DNA of 64,000 nucleotides, taken from positions 372,001 through 436,000 of the forward strand of contig CALKVK010000009.1 in NCBI GenBank assembly GCA_937996235.1. Direction: 5' to 3'. How positions within the stretch are numbered: position 1 is the stretch's first letter; each line of letters opens with the position of its first letter. The notes beneath the pieces were generated by a model. It had not been told where the DNA came from and did no database searches. It worked only from the letters and a program-made list of their open reading frames with translations. The translations under genes and the position numbers were made by a program. This DNA is from an uncultured bacterium. GTDB taxonomy: Bacteria > Planctomycetota > JAJSAM01 > JAJVHW01. Shown here one piece after another: positions 45,772 to 53,844 of the stretch.

Positions 45772-46911
45772 TCACGCCTCCGTTGCGCGCCGCGGCGCGC
45801 TGACCTGGAACCCACCGACAGGGAGTGCGCTGCCGTTCGCGAGCACCTCGACCTCGTGCCGACCCGGGTAGGGACGGCGCGTGGTGTGGACGGCGAGCGA
45901 GACCTTCGTCGCGAACGCGTGACGCGCACGCGGCGCGAGATCGACGCGCGCGAGCTTGAAGACCTTCGGCGACGTGCGTCCGTTCGCCTTCACGAAGTGC
46001 ACGCGCAGGTCGACGAGGAGCGACTGCCGGGTGCGCGCGGTGCTGACCAGATCGAACGCGATCTCCACCTGCCCGCCGATCGACACGCGCCGCGGACGCA
46101 GACGAACGTCCTCGACCACGACACGCGGACGCGCGCCGAACCCGAGCAGCTCGAGCGCCCCCGCGTCGCCGCGCTTCACCGCACCGCGCAGCGCGTGGTC
46201 GAGCAGCGCGCGGCGCTCGGCGGAGGCACCGCGCAACCAGGCGCCGCACGTCGCGACGAGCAGCTCCGGATGGACGCGCCCCAGGTCGTTCAGGTTGTTC
46301 GCCACGCTGCGCCGCACGAGCGTCGTCGGGTCGTCGCGCAGCAGCTCGAGCAGCTCGATCACACGCTCCGGGTGGGCATCGAGCCACGCGACGCGCGGCG
46401 CCCAGGGGAGCCGCAGACGCGTGCCCTCGGAGACGAGGCGCCGGACGTGCGGGTTGCCGTCCGCACTCCAGGTGCGCAGTCGCGCGAAGGTGCGCTCCGG
46501 GTCGTGCGCGAGGAACGCGCGGATGCTGCTCTCCGCGCTGAACCGCTTGGTCAGCTCGTACTGCGCGTCGAGCGAGAGGTCGAAGTGCCCGAGGCCGTGC
46601 GTCGCGACGAACTCGAGGTGCGGGAAGTAGAAGAACGGCCCCATTCCCGCGCCGATCAGCTCGTCGCTCGCGTGCTCCGGACCGAGCGACCGCACGAGCA
46701 CGTCGACCGCGTCCGGATACGAACGCGGGAGATGGCGCGCCAGAGCGGCGGCGATCAGCCGCCCGCGGTCGAGCAGCTCGAGCTCGTCGAGTCCGTTCGT
46801 GGCGTCGCGCACGAACGCGTCCACCGGGAAGCGCCAGTGGACGCGGGCGATGTCGGCGGCGAGTCGTGCGACGAGGTCCGCGCAGAAGAACGAACGCAAC
46901 TCGCCGGCCAT
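45772..46911 (-). CDS. alkC: AlkC-like DNA glycosylase (HEAT-like repeats + Ig-like domain)
   Basis: The 379-residue protein shows the AlkC/AlkD HEAT-like repeat family. Key segments are ALARHLPRSYPDAVDVLVRSLGP, GMGPFFYFPHLEFVATHGLGHF, HVRRLVSEGTRLRLPWAPRV and VRRSVANNLNDLGRVHPE. A C-terminal beta-sandwich (about 280-370) matches the Ig-like domain of AlkC. AlkC removes cationic methylated bases such as 3-methylcytosine and 3-methyladenine. ATG 46911 follows GGAGGG closely; a GTG at 46923 is an alternative. The small gene downstream may be a partner. The ada-type gene at 53 kb would complement it. Confidence 0.85.
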   Translation of the reverse strand: MAGELRSFFCADLVARLAADIARVHWRFPVDAFVRDATNGLDELELLDRGRLIAAALARHLPRSYPDAVDVLVRSLGPEHASDELIGAGMGPFFYFPHLEFVATHGLGHFDLSLDAQYELTKRFSAESSIRAFLAHDPERTFARLRTWSADGNPHVRRLVSEGTRLRLPWAPRVAWLDAHPERVIELLELLRDDPTTLVRRSVANNLNDLGRVHPELLVATCGAWLRGASAERRALLDHALRGAVKRGDAGALELLGFGARPRVVVEDVRLRPRRVSIGGQVEIAFDLVSTARTRQSLLVDLRVHFVKANGRTSPKVFKLARVDLAPRARHAFATKVSLAVHTTRRPYPGRHEVEVLANGSALPVGGFQVSAPRRATEA

Positions 46912-46948
46912 CACTCCCTCCACGTTCTGCGATCTGCGGTCGCACGCG

Positions 46949-46954
46949 AGCGTA
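46949..46954 (-). promoter_or_regulatory. TACGCT -10-like element, alkC
   Basis: On the minus strand TACGCT ends 37 nt before the ATG at 46911, leaving a leader that carries the Shine-Dalgarno. Confidence 0.3.
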
Positions 46955-47011
46955 GCGCAGATCCAGCGTCACCGTGGCGATGCGAAGTCGATCGCAGGAC
47001 GCGCGTGCGCA

Positions 47012-48070
47012 TCACGCGAGCACCTCCAGCGCGTGCGCCTTGAATGCGCAGAGCACGGTCGCGCCCGGTGCGAGTCCGAGCGCGCGCGCGGCGTCCGCGG
47101 TCACGTCGGCGAGGAGCGGGATGCCGACGTCGACGGCGACGCGCACGCGGCCGGGTGCACTCTCCAGCGCGACCACGGTTCCGCGGAGGCGGTTGCGCAC
47201 GCTGCTCGGCGTCTCCGGACCCGGCAGTTCGAGCGCGATGGCCGCACTCGACAGCCGGCACCAGAGCGGCGCGCCGCGCGCGGCGGGCACCGCGAGATGG
47301 AGCGCGACGCCCGGGGCCGGCGAGACGCTGCCGTCGTCGCGCACCTCCACGCGGAACACGTTCGGGACGGCGTGCGTGTCGTCTCGGGCGGGTGCGAGCA
47401 CGGCCGACGGCGCACCGACCGCGACAACACGGCCCGCATCGAGACGCACGACCGTCGCCGCGAGGCGCAGCAGCTCGTCGCGTCGATGGCTGACGAAGAG
47501 CGCCGGCACGGCGAACGCGCGCGTGACGCTCTCGATCAGCCCGAGCGCCTCCCAGCGCGAGGCCTCGTCGAGCGCCGAGACGGGCTCGTCGAGGAGCAGC
47601 AGCTCCGGCCCGCTGCGGAGCGCACGCGCGAGCGCGACCCGTTGCCGCTCGCCGCCCGAGAGCGCGTCGACGGGACGCCCGAGCAACGCCGCGAGACGCA
47701 GCGCGTCCACGACGTCGTCGAACGACGGTGCAGCGCGCGCCGCACGGCGTCGCGCGCCGTACTCGACGTTCGCGCGCACGTCGAGGTGCGGGAAGAGCAG
47801 CGCGTCCTGCGCGACGAGGCCGACCGCGCGCGCGTGCGGCGGCACGTCGACACGCGACGCGGCGTCGTGGAGGACGCGCTCGCCGAGCGCGATCCGGCCG
47901 GCATCGGGGCGCGCGAGTCCGGCGAGCAGCGCGAGCGTCGTCGTCTTGCCGCAGCCGGAGGGGCCGAAGACGCCCGCGATGCGCTGCTCGGCTGCCCAGT
48001 GCACGTCGAACGTGACGTCGAGTGTGAACGCCTCGGACAGGCGACGGCGGAGCGCGACCGCGAGGCGCAT
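47012..48070 (-). CDS. modC: molybdate ABC transporter ATP-binding protein ModC
   Basis: The 352-residue protein has Walker A GPSGCGKT, signature LSGGERQRVALARAL, Walker B LLLLDEPVSALD and the His switch VSHRRDE. A C-terminal TOBE/Mop domain (about 285-350; SSVRNRLRGTVVALES, then IPLLADVT) binds oxyanions. It powers molybdate (or tungstate) import with ModB and ModA. The ATG shares one base with the modB stop (TGATG). Confidence 0.92.
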   Translation of the reverse strand: MRLAVALRRRLSEAFTLDVTFDVHWAAEQRIAGVFGPSGCGKTTTLALLAGLARPDAGRIALGERVLHDAASRVDVPPHARAVGLVAQDALLFPHLDVRANVEYGARRRAARAAPSFDDVVDALRLAALLGRPVDALSGGERQRVALARALRSGPELLLLDEPVSALDEASRWEALGLIESVTRAFAVPALFVSHRRDELLRLAATVVRLDAGRVVAVGAPSAVLAPARDDTHAVPNVFRVEVRDDGSVSPAPGVALHLAVPAARGAPLWCRLSSAAIALELPGPETPSSVRNRLRGTVVALESAPGRVRVAVDVGIPLLADVTADAARALGLAPGATVLCAFKAHALEVLA

Positions 48071-48735
48071 CACGCCGCTCCCCGTCGCGCGAGCGCCTCG
48101 CTCGCGACGAGTGCCCCGACCGCGAGCACGACGGAGAGCGCCGCCAACGGCGCGACGGCCTCGAGTCCGCGCGACTGGCTCTCCTGGAAGACGGCGACGG
48201 GCAGCGTGCGCGTCTCGCCTTCGACGTTCCCGGCGAGCACGATCGTCGCCCCGAACTCGCCGACGCTGCGCGCGAACGCCAGGACTGCTCCTGCGATGAC
48301 GCCCCGCCGCGCGAGTGGGAGCGTGACGCTCAGGAACGCATCGCGGCGCGTCGCCCCGAGCGTGCGCGCGAGCGCGGCCAGTCGCGGGTCCACCGCCTCG
48401 AACGCGGTGCGGCACGCGCGATACGCGAGCGGGAAGGCCATCACCGCCGACGCGAGCACGCAGCCGCGCCACGTGAACACGACCGAGAGACCGAGCGCGT
48501 CGAGCAGCGGACCGAGTCCGCGGCGCCCGAGCAGGAGCAGCAGCGCATAGCCCGTGACGACGGGCGGCAGCACGAGCGGCAGCAGCAGGCAGGTCTCGAC
48601 CAGGGCCTTGCCGCGGAAACTGCGCGTCGCGAGCAGGTGGCCGGCGAGCACGGCGGGCGGCATCACGAGCGCGACGGCTGCGAGACCGACGCCGGCCGAG
48701 ATCCGCAGGGCCTGCCACTGCGCGGCGTCGAACAT
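48070..48735 (-). CDS. modB: molybdate ABC transporter permease ModB
   Basis: The 221-residue protein has five or six hydrophobic helices and the inner-membrane permease signature around ARTLGATRRDAFLSVTLPLARRG, followed by SVGEFGATIVLAGN, which is typical of ModB. It forms the channel for molybdate. It is linked on both sides by one-base TGATG overlaps to modC and to the regulator gene. Confidence 0.93.
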   Translation of the reverse strand: MFDAAQWQALRISAGVGLAAVALVMPPAVLAGHLLATRSFRGKALVETCLLLPLVLPPVVTGYALLLLLGRRGLGPLLDALGLSVVFTWRGCVLASAVMAFPLAYRACRTAFEAVDPRLAALARTLGATRRDAFLSVTLPLARRGVIAGAVLAFARSVGEFGATIVLAGNVEGETRTLPVAVFQESQSRGLEAVAPLAALSVVLAVGALVASEALARRGAA

Positions 48736-49157
48736 CAGTCGCCGTGCCGCTTCCCGGGTGCGCCGTGCGGCACCTCCACGGCGACGTGCGTCGCCTTCAC
48801 CGACGCCACCGCGAACATGCCGGGCTCGAGTTGGAGGGCGTCGGCCGCCTCGCGCGTGAGCAGCGAGACCATGCGGTGCGGGCCGACCTGGATCTCGACC
48901 TGCGCCGCGACCTTGTCGCGCACCACGCGCGTCACGATGCCGGGGAGCCGGTTGCGTGTGGACTGCTCGGAGAGCGACGCGGGGAGTTCCGGCCCGCCCT
49001 TCCGCGCCAGATAGGCCGCGAGCGAGCGCCCGTCCACGACGCGGTGGCCGCCGCGGCGTCGCTTGGCGCGGATCTCGCCGGCGTCCGCGAGCCGCCGCGC
49101 CGTGTCGGGACTGACACCGAGGAGAGCAGCCGCCTCGCCGAGCTTGAATTCGTGCAT
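48735..49157 (-). CDS. helix-turn-helix regulator with a single TOBE (molybdate-binding) domain
   Basis: The 140-residue protein has an N-terminal MerR/excisionase-type helix-turn-helix (KLGEAAALLGVSPDTARRLADAGEI, then RGGHRVVDGRSL). One TOBE/Mop module follows (about 68-132; NRLPGIVTRVVRDKVAAQVEIQVGPHRMVSLLT). This is a compact alternative to ModE. It probably senses molybdate and controls the operon it heads (regulator-modB-modC) and the divergent modA. AGGAG lies upstream of the ATG. Confidence 0.88.
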   Translation of the reverse strand: MHEFKLGEAAALLGVSPDTARRLADAGEIRAKRRRGGHRVVDGRSLAAYLARKGGPELPASLSEQSTRNRLPGIVTRVVRDKVAAQVEIQVGPHRMVSLLTREAADALQLEPGMFAVASVKATHVAVEVPHGAPGKRHGD

Positions 49158-49196
49158 CTGCGATGCTCCTGCGTTCCTGTATCTTGCAGTCGCGTG
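49158..49196. promoter_or_regulatory. 39-nt divergent promoter region of the mod genes
   Basis: The regulator and modA start codons are only 39 nt apart. TATCTT (49180-49185) is a -10-like element for modA, 11 nt before ATG 49197. Both promoters must overlap here, so one bound regulator could control both. Confidence 0.45.
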
Positions 49197-50051
49197 ATGA
49201 TTCTACGCGAACGCCTGCGATCCGCGAGGTCCGTACTCGCCGTACTCGGACGGTTGCGGGTGCGCTCCACCGCTGCGGCAGCTCTTCTCGTCGTGCTCGC
49301 CGTGCCGGCCGCGTGCGGGCGAGCGCAGCGCGACGCGGAGCCGCGCACCACGCGCCTCTACGTCGCGGCGAGCCTCACCGACGTCGCGACGGAGCTCGCG
49401 CGGCGCTTCGAGGCGCGGAGCGGCGTGGACACCGTCGTCGCCGCGGCGGCATCGAGCACGCTGGCGCAACAGATCCGCGAGGGCGCGCCGCCCGGCGTGT
49501 TCGTCGCCGCCGGTCCCGACTGGATCGACCGGCTCGAGCAGTGGGACTGCGTCGAATCCGGCACGCGCATCGACCTGCTCGGGAACACGCTCGTCGTCGT
49601 CGTGCCGCACGGCAGCGCGCAGCGCCCGGCCGCACTCGGCGACCTCGCGGACGGCGCGTACCGACGCATCGCACTCGCCGATCCGACCGCGGTCCCGGCC
49701 GGCACCTACGCGCGCGCGGCGCTCGAACGCGCGGGCGTGTGGGAGTCCGCACGCGGTCGCGTGGTCGCAGCCGGCGATGTGCGCCTCGCGCTCGCGTACG
49801 TCGCGCGGGGCGAGGTGGACGCCGGTGTCGTCTACGCGACCGACGCGGCGGCGTCGCACGCAGTGGACGTGGCGCTGCGCGTGCCCGCGGAGCTCGCGCC
49901 GGCGATCGTCTACCCGATGGTCGTCACGCGCGGCGGCGGCGGCTCCGCGCGCGAGCTGCACACGTTCCTGCGCGGCGCGGAAGCGCGCGCGCTGCTCGAG
50001 CGCGCGGGCTTCACTCATCCGGCGGACGGCGCGGCGACGTCCGCGCGCTGA
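49197..50051 (+). CDS. modA: molybdate-binding lipoprotein ModA
   Basis: The 284-residue protein has a signal peptide ending in VPAAC (lipobox). A periplasmic binding domain of ModA type follows: LYVAASLTDVATELARRFE, then VVAAAASSTLAQQIREGAPPG and FVAAGPDWIDRL, with the ligand serines in AASL and AASS. It delivers molybdate or tungstate to ModBC. ATG 49197 directly follows a possible GTG at 49194. It is divergent from the regulator-modBC operon. Confidence 0.93.
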   Translation: MILRERLRSARSVLAVLGRLRVRSTAAAALLVVLAVPAACGRAQRDAEPRTTRLYVAASLTDVATELARRFEARSGVDTVVAAAASSTLAQQIREGAPPGVFVAAGPDWIDRLEQWDCVESGTRIDLLGNTLVVVVPHGSAQRPAALGDLADGAYRRIALADPTAVPAGTYARAALERAGVWESARGRVVAAGDVRLALAYVARGEVDAGVVYATDAAASHAVDVALRVPAELAPAIVYPMVVTRGGGGSARELHTFLRGAEARALLERAGFTHPADGAATSAR

Positions 50052-50274
50052 GTCGACGTCCGCAGTGAGTGCCGGGGGAGCTGCCGCCGTGTGTGAGTGA
50101 TGTGGAGTGTGGACGACGGCCGCTTTACGCGCGCGAGGCGCGACCCCGGCGTGCCGATGTTACGGCCGCCGCCCCGGGGAACGCACGCGCCAATCGAGAG
50201 TCCGAGCGGGGTCCGCCCGACGTCCGCGCTCCACGTGGACGTCGGCCCGTTACCCTCCTCGGCCGGAGGTCCCC

Positions 50275-50760
50275 GTGTACACGGCCGCGGCACTGCTCGA
50301 CATCCACGCACGCACGCAGCGCAGTCTCGCGCGCCTGATCGAGCACTGCGCAGGCTTCGAGCCGTCCGAGCTCACGCGCGAGCTCGCGGGTTTCGGGTAC
50401 CCCACGCTCGCTGCGCAACTCGACCACATCGTCGGCGCCGAGCGCTACTGGCTCGCCGTCCTGCACGGGCAGACGGACTGGGGCGCGGAGGAGCCGGTGC
50501 CGTCTTCGGCGGACGTCCTGAGCGCACGGCGCGCGAGCGTCGCTGCGGCCACGCGTGCGTACCTCGAGACGACGAGCGACGCGGCGTTGAACACGCCCGG
50601 CGAGTACACGACCTGGGGCGGTCGGCGCGCGACGCTCCTTCCGGCGCGGGTGCTGCTGCGCACCCAGACGCACGTGTTCCAGCACCAGGGACAGGTCGCC
50701 GCGATGTGCCGCCTGCTCGGGCGTCCGATCCCGGCGGGACTCGACTTCCCGCTGGACTGA
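50275..50760 (+). CDS. DinB-family four-helix protein
   Basis: The 161-residue protein matches the DinB/YfiT-like fold: an N-terminal helix (LLDIHARTQRSLARLIEHC), then LAAQLDHIVGAERYWL with the first metal-type His, and a C-terminal HVFQHQGQVAAMCRLLG with two further His. Such proteins bind a divalent metal and often use bacillithiol or similar thiols as transferases. The substrate is unknown. The GTG start is preceded by GGAGG at 6 nt. Confidence 0.87.
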   Translation: MYTAAALLDIHARTQRSLARLIEHCAGFEPSELTRELAGFGYPTLAAQLDHIVGAERYWLAVLHGQTDWGAEEPVPSSADVLSARRASVAAATRAYLETTSDAALNTPGEYTTWGGRRATLLPARVLLRTQTHVFQHQGQVAAMCRLLGRPIPAGLDFPLD

Positions 50761-50821
50761 GCACGCGGCACCGCGCGGCGCGCGCCCGCGGATCGCGCAT
50801 GCAATCGCGCCGCGATCGTCG

Positions 50822-50827
50822 TACGCT
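50822..50827 (+). promoter_or_regulatory. TACGCT -10-like element, hydrolase
   Basis: TACGCT lies 25 nt before the ATG at 50853; the leader contains GGGAGGA as Shine-Dalgarno. Confidence 0.35.
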
Positions 50828-50852
50828 TCGCGCCGCCCTGGGAGGACGACGC

Positions 50853-51659
50853 ATGCGAATCGACCTCGCCGGCCGCCGGGTCGGATACGAGGACTCGGAG
50901 GGCGGCGGTACGCCGCTCGTGCTGTTGCACGGCTTCCCTCTCGACCGCTCCGTCTGGGGCGCACAGGTGAAGAGCCTCGCCGGCGTCGCGCGCGTCATCG
51001 CGCCGGACCTCCGCGGCTTCGGCGAGTCGGCGCTCGAGGCCGCAGCCGGCGACGACGCGGTGTCGATCGAGGGCTACGCGCAGGACACCGCGCGACTGCT
51101 CGACGCGCTCGGGATCGAATCGGCGATCGTGGCGGGCGTGTCGATGGGCGGCTACGTGGCGCTCGCGTTCCACCGGCTCTTCCCGCGGCGCACGCGCGCG
51201 CTCGTGCTCGTCGACACGCGCAGCACGCCGGACTCGCCCGCCGCACGCAGCGCGCGCGACGAGGCGATCACGCTCGTCCGCGAGCGCGGGACCGCCGCGC
51301 TCGCGACGCGCATGGCGCCGCAACTCGTCGCGGACACGTCCGATCCGCGAGCCGTCGAGCTCCGCGCACGGATCGACGCGCTGATGGCAGCGCAGTCGCC
51401 GGACGGCGTGGCCGCCGCCCTCCGTGCGCTGCGCGATCGCCCGGACGCGACGCCGGGGCTCCGGTCGATCGCGGTGCCGGTGCTCGTCGTGACCGGCGCC
51501 GACGACACGATCGTCACACCGGAAGAATCGCGCGGGCTCGCAGCCGCGATCCCCGGTGCGGAGCTGGTGGTCATTCCGGGTGCGGCGCACCTGCCGGCGT
51601 TCGAGCGCCCCGACGCATTCGACGCCGCCGTGCAGCCGTTCCTCGCGCGCTGCGCGTGA
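50853..51659 (+). CDS. cytoplasmic alpha/beta hydrolase
   Basis: The 268-residue protein has the full hydrolase set: oxyanion loop HGFPLD, RGFGES, nucleophile elbow GVSMGG, acid in VTGADD and catalytic His in GAAHLP. The family is the broad 3-oxoadipate enol-lactonase/hydrolase group. No signal peptide is present, unlike the lipoprotein hydrolase at 25.6 kb. The substrate cannot be assigned. Confidence 0.9.
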   Translation: MRIDLAGRRVGYEDSEGGGTPLVLLHGFPLDRSVWGAQVKSLAGVARVIAPDLRGFGESALEAAAGDDAVSIEGYAQDTARLLDALGIESAIVAGVSMGGYVALAFHRLFPRRTRALVLVDTRSTPDSPAARSARDEAITLVRERGTAALATRMAPQLVADTSDPRAVELRARIDALMAAQSPDGVAAALRALRDRPDATPGLRSIAVPVLVVTGADDTIVTPEESRGLAAAIPGAELVVIPGAAHLPAFERPDAFDAAVQPFLARCA

Positions 51660-51849
51660 GCCGCGGAGCGCGCCCGACGCGGGTCGCGCAACGCGTTGAC
51701 GGGGGCCGAGTTGCGTGCCGACGCCGCGGGCGGGGACCGAGCGCGGGCGGCACGGCACCGCCACGTGTCCGCCGACTCCATTCGAGGATGAGTCGCGCTG
51801 TGCGTCGTCGTCATGGTGCGCAATTCCGCGCACTCCACTGCCATCGAAG

Positions 51850-51855
51850 TACACT
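51850..51855 (+). promoter_or_regulatory. TACACT -10-like element
   Basis: TACACT is 36 nt before the ATG at 51892. The same hexamer precedes the Ca/Na antiporter and the Na/H antiporter genes. Confidence 0.4.
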
Positions 51856-51891
51856 CGCCGCAGAGCTGGGGGTTTGTCCCGAGGAGAACTG

Positions 51892-52218
51892 ATGGCGAAC
51901 ACGGCGAACTCGATGGACGCGATGGTGCGCGACCTCCAGGAGCAGCTCGCGAAGCTCGTGGCGGCGGCACACGCGGCAGGGCGCGAGAGCGCGCTGACGG
52001 AACTGCGCGCGGTGCTCGGCGGCGCGGCGCCCGCGGCGAAGCCCGGACGCAAGGCGACTGCGAAGGCCGCTCCGGCCAAGCCCGCGAAGGCGGCGAAGTC
52101 CGGCAAGGGCGGCAAGAAGCGCAAGAACCCGTGGGCGAGCCTGTCGCCCGAGGCGCGCCTCGCGCGCGTGAACGCGATCCGCAAGGGCCGCGGGCTGCCG
52201 GTCAAGGACTCCCTGTAG
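51892..52218 (+). CDS. small Lys/Ala-rich basic protein, nucleoid-type
   Basis: The 108-residue protein has an N-terminal amphipathic helix (MDAMVRDLQEQLAKLVAAAH). A middle of KA/KPAK repeats follows, resembling a histone H1 tail, and a compact C-terminus (NPWASLSPEARLARVNAIRK) resembles a DNA-binding helix unit. It is probably a nucleoid-associated protein, by composition rather than homology. GAGGAG upstream sets the start. It is its own transcription unit: -10-like TACACT before, perfect 12-bp hairpin after. Confidence 0.8.
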   Translation: MANTANSMDAMVRDLQEQLAKLVAAAHAAGRESALTELRAVLGGAAPAAKPGRKATAKAAPAKPAKAAKSGKGGKKRKNPWASLSPEARLARVNAIRKGRGLPVKDSL

Positions 52219-52236
52219 TCCGACGCCCGAGTTCTC

Positions 52237-52269
52237 GCGACCCGGCCGTGCCCTGCGCGGCCGGGTCGC
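52237..52269 (+). terminator. strong hairpin, terminator-like
   Basis: GCGACCCGGCCG (52237-52248) and CGGCCGGGTCGC (52258-52269) pair perfectly over 12 bp with a 9-nt loop, 18 nt after the stop of the basic-protein gene. Confidence 0.75.
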
Positions 52270-52401
52270 TCCACGACCCGAGACGCCCGTGACCGGTCGC
52301 GCGCTCCCCGTCCCTCGTGATGCGCTGGGAGCCGCAGCGGCGCGGCAGTAGCGTCCGCAGCCCCTCGCGCGGGGAGTCCCCCGCCGGTACGGAGACCGAC
52401 C

Positions 52402-52950
52402 ATGAGTCAGCTGAGTGCGAGTGACCTGCGCCGCGGCATGCTCGTCGAGATCGACGGCAAGCCCTGCAGCATCGTGCACTGGAACATCTGGAAGAGCGAC
52501 CGCAGGAGCCGCATCCAGATGAAGTTCAAGGACATCCTGAACGGCCGCACGAGCGAGGCGACGGCGCAGCCGGACGACCGCTACACCGTGATGGCCTCCG
52601 AGGTCATCGACCTCGAACACAGCTACCGAGACGGCCCCGAGGAGGTGTTCTACGCAGCGGACGGCGAGGAGTGGCGCTGCCCGGCCGCGGCGGTCGAGGA
52701 CGTGCTCCAGTGGCAGGCGCCGAGCTACCGCGGCGTGCTCGTGGACGGCCGGCTCCTGACGATCAACCCGCCGCAGTCGGTCGTGGCGGTCGTCGCGGAG
52801 ACCGCGCCGCCGATCAAGGGCGTCTCGAGCGGCCTGAAGGACGCGGTGCTCGAGAACGGAATGAGCCTGAAGGTCGGAGCGATGGTCTCCGTCGGCGACC
52901 GCGTGCGCATCGACACGGAGACGATGGAGTACCGCGAGCGCGTCTCATAG
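52402..52950 (+). CDS. efp: elongation factor P homologue with atypical tip
   Basis: The 182-residue protein has the EF-P three-domain length and landmarks: DLRRGMLVEIDGKPC in the KOW domain, and C-terminal LKVGAMVSVGDRVRIDTETMEYRERV. EF-P relieves ribosome stalling at proline stretches. An ungapped alignment to E. coli EF-P places Arg34 (in KSDRRSR) where Lys34 (in KPGKG) carries beta-lysine. The PGKG tip is absent. Arg at the tip is known in EarP-modified EF-Ps, but the context here differs. It could be an EF-P paralogue. It ends convergently, overlapping the ada-type gene by 6 nt. Confidence 0.88.
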   Translation: MSQLSASDLRRGMLVEIDGKPCSIVHWNIWKSDRRSRIQMKFKDILNGRTSEATAQPDDRYTVMASEVIDLEHSYRDGPEEVFYAADGEEWRCPAAAVEDVLQWQAPSYRGVLVDGRLLTINPPQSVVAVVAETAPPIKGVSSGLKDAVLENGMSLKVGAMVSVGDRVRIDTETMEYRERVS

Positions 52951-53790
52951 CGGTGCCGCCGCATCCGCGGCGGCGCTCCATTCCCTGGCGAGCATCGTGC
53001 GCTTGCGCAGCACACCCCAGCGGTAGCCGCCGAGCGCACCGGTCTCGCGCAGCACGCGGTGGCACGGGATGAGCCATGCGACGGGATTCGCGGCCACCGC
53101 CCCCGCCACCGCGCGGGCGGCGCGCGGTCGGCCGATGCGACGCGCGAGCGCGCCGTAGGAGATCACGGCGCCCTCGGGCACGCGGAGCAGCGCCTCCCAG
53201 ACGCGGAGTTGGAGATTCGTGCCGCGCACGTGCAGCTGCAGCGGGTCGCCGCCGCCGGGCACGTCGAAGACGCGCGCGAGGAGCGCGCCGGCCGCCGCGT
53301 CGTCGCGAGCGTACGTCGCATCCGGCCAGCGTGCGCGCTCGGGCGCGAACGGATCGACGCCCCCGTCGTCGAAGCGCAGCGCGACGACGCCGCGCGCGGA
53401 GAGCAGCACGTGCGCGTCACCGAACGGCGTGGCGGCGCAGCCGTGGCGCAGGCGCAGCCCGACTCCGCGGCTCCCGATCTCGCCGGGCGTGAGCGCGCAC
53501 ACGGACACCGTGAGATCGTGCAGACGCCCCGGACCGCTCAGCCCGACATCGAGCGCCGCCGCGAGCACGGGACGTGATGCCGCGAGACGCTCCTGCGCCG
53601 CAGCGGCGGTCGCGAACTGCAGGAAGCGCTTCGGAGTCGTGCCGGCATAGCGCGCGAACAGCCGGTGGAAGTGGAACGCGCTCAGCCCGACGTGTGCGGC
53701 GGTGTCGGCGAGCGACGGCTGCGCATCCGTGGAGGCGTCGAGGAAGGCGATGGCGCGCGCGACGCGCTCGAAGTCGGACTCTCGCGACAT
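52945..53790 (-). CDS. ada: AraC-type HTH / methylated-DNA-protein-cysteine methyltransferase (Ada-like)
   Basis: The 281-residue protein begins with an AraC-type helix-turn-helix (SLADTAAHVGLSAFHFHRLFARYAGTTPKRFLQ). An Ada-type RNase-H-like linker domain follows, then the MGMT catalytic domain with acceptor Cys243 in IPCHRV after the Arg-finger region. The N-terminal zinc/phosphotriester domain of E. coli Ada is missing, so it belongs to the shorter bifunctional class. It repairs O6-alkylguanine by suicidal transfer and may regulate genes. The AlkC-like gene nearby gives a second alkylation-repair function. Confidence 0.92.
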   Translation of the reverse strand: MSRESDFERVARAIAFLDASTDAQPSLADTAAHVGLSAFHFHRLFARYAGTTPKRFLQFATAAAAQERLAASRPVLAAALDVGLSGPGRLHDLTVSVCALTPGEIGSRGVGLRLRHGCAATPFGDAHVLLSARGVVALRFDDGGVDPFAPERARWPDATYARDDAAAGALLARVFDVPGGGDPLQLHVRGTNLQLRVWEALLRVPEGAVISYGALARRIGRPRAARAVAGAVAANPVAWLIPCHRVLRETGALGGYRWGVLRKRTMLAREWSAAADAAAPL

Positions 53791-53844
53791 GCGCCGATCG
53801 TAGGAGGGAGCCAGATGCGCGGCGACCCGGATCTTGCTGCGCTC

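Noticed and set aside
46995..47020. GTGCGCATCAC near the end of modC as another regulatory palindrome
   Set aside because: Only one half-site fits and it lies within the coding end of modC.
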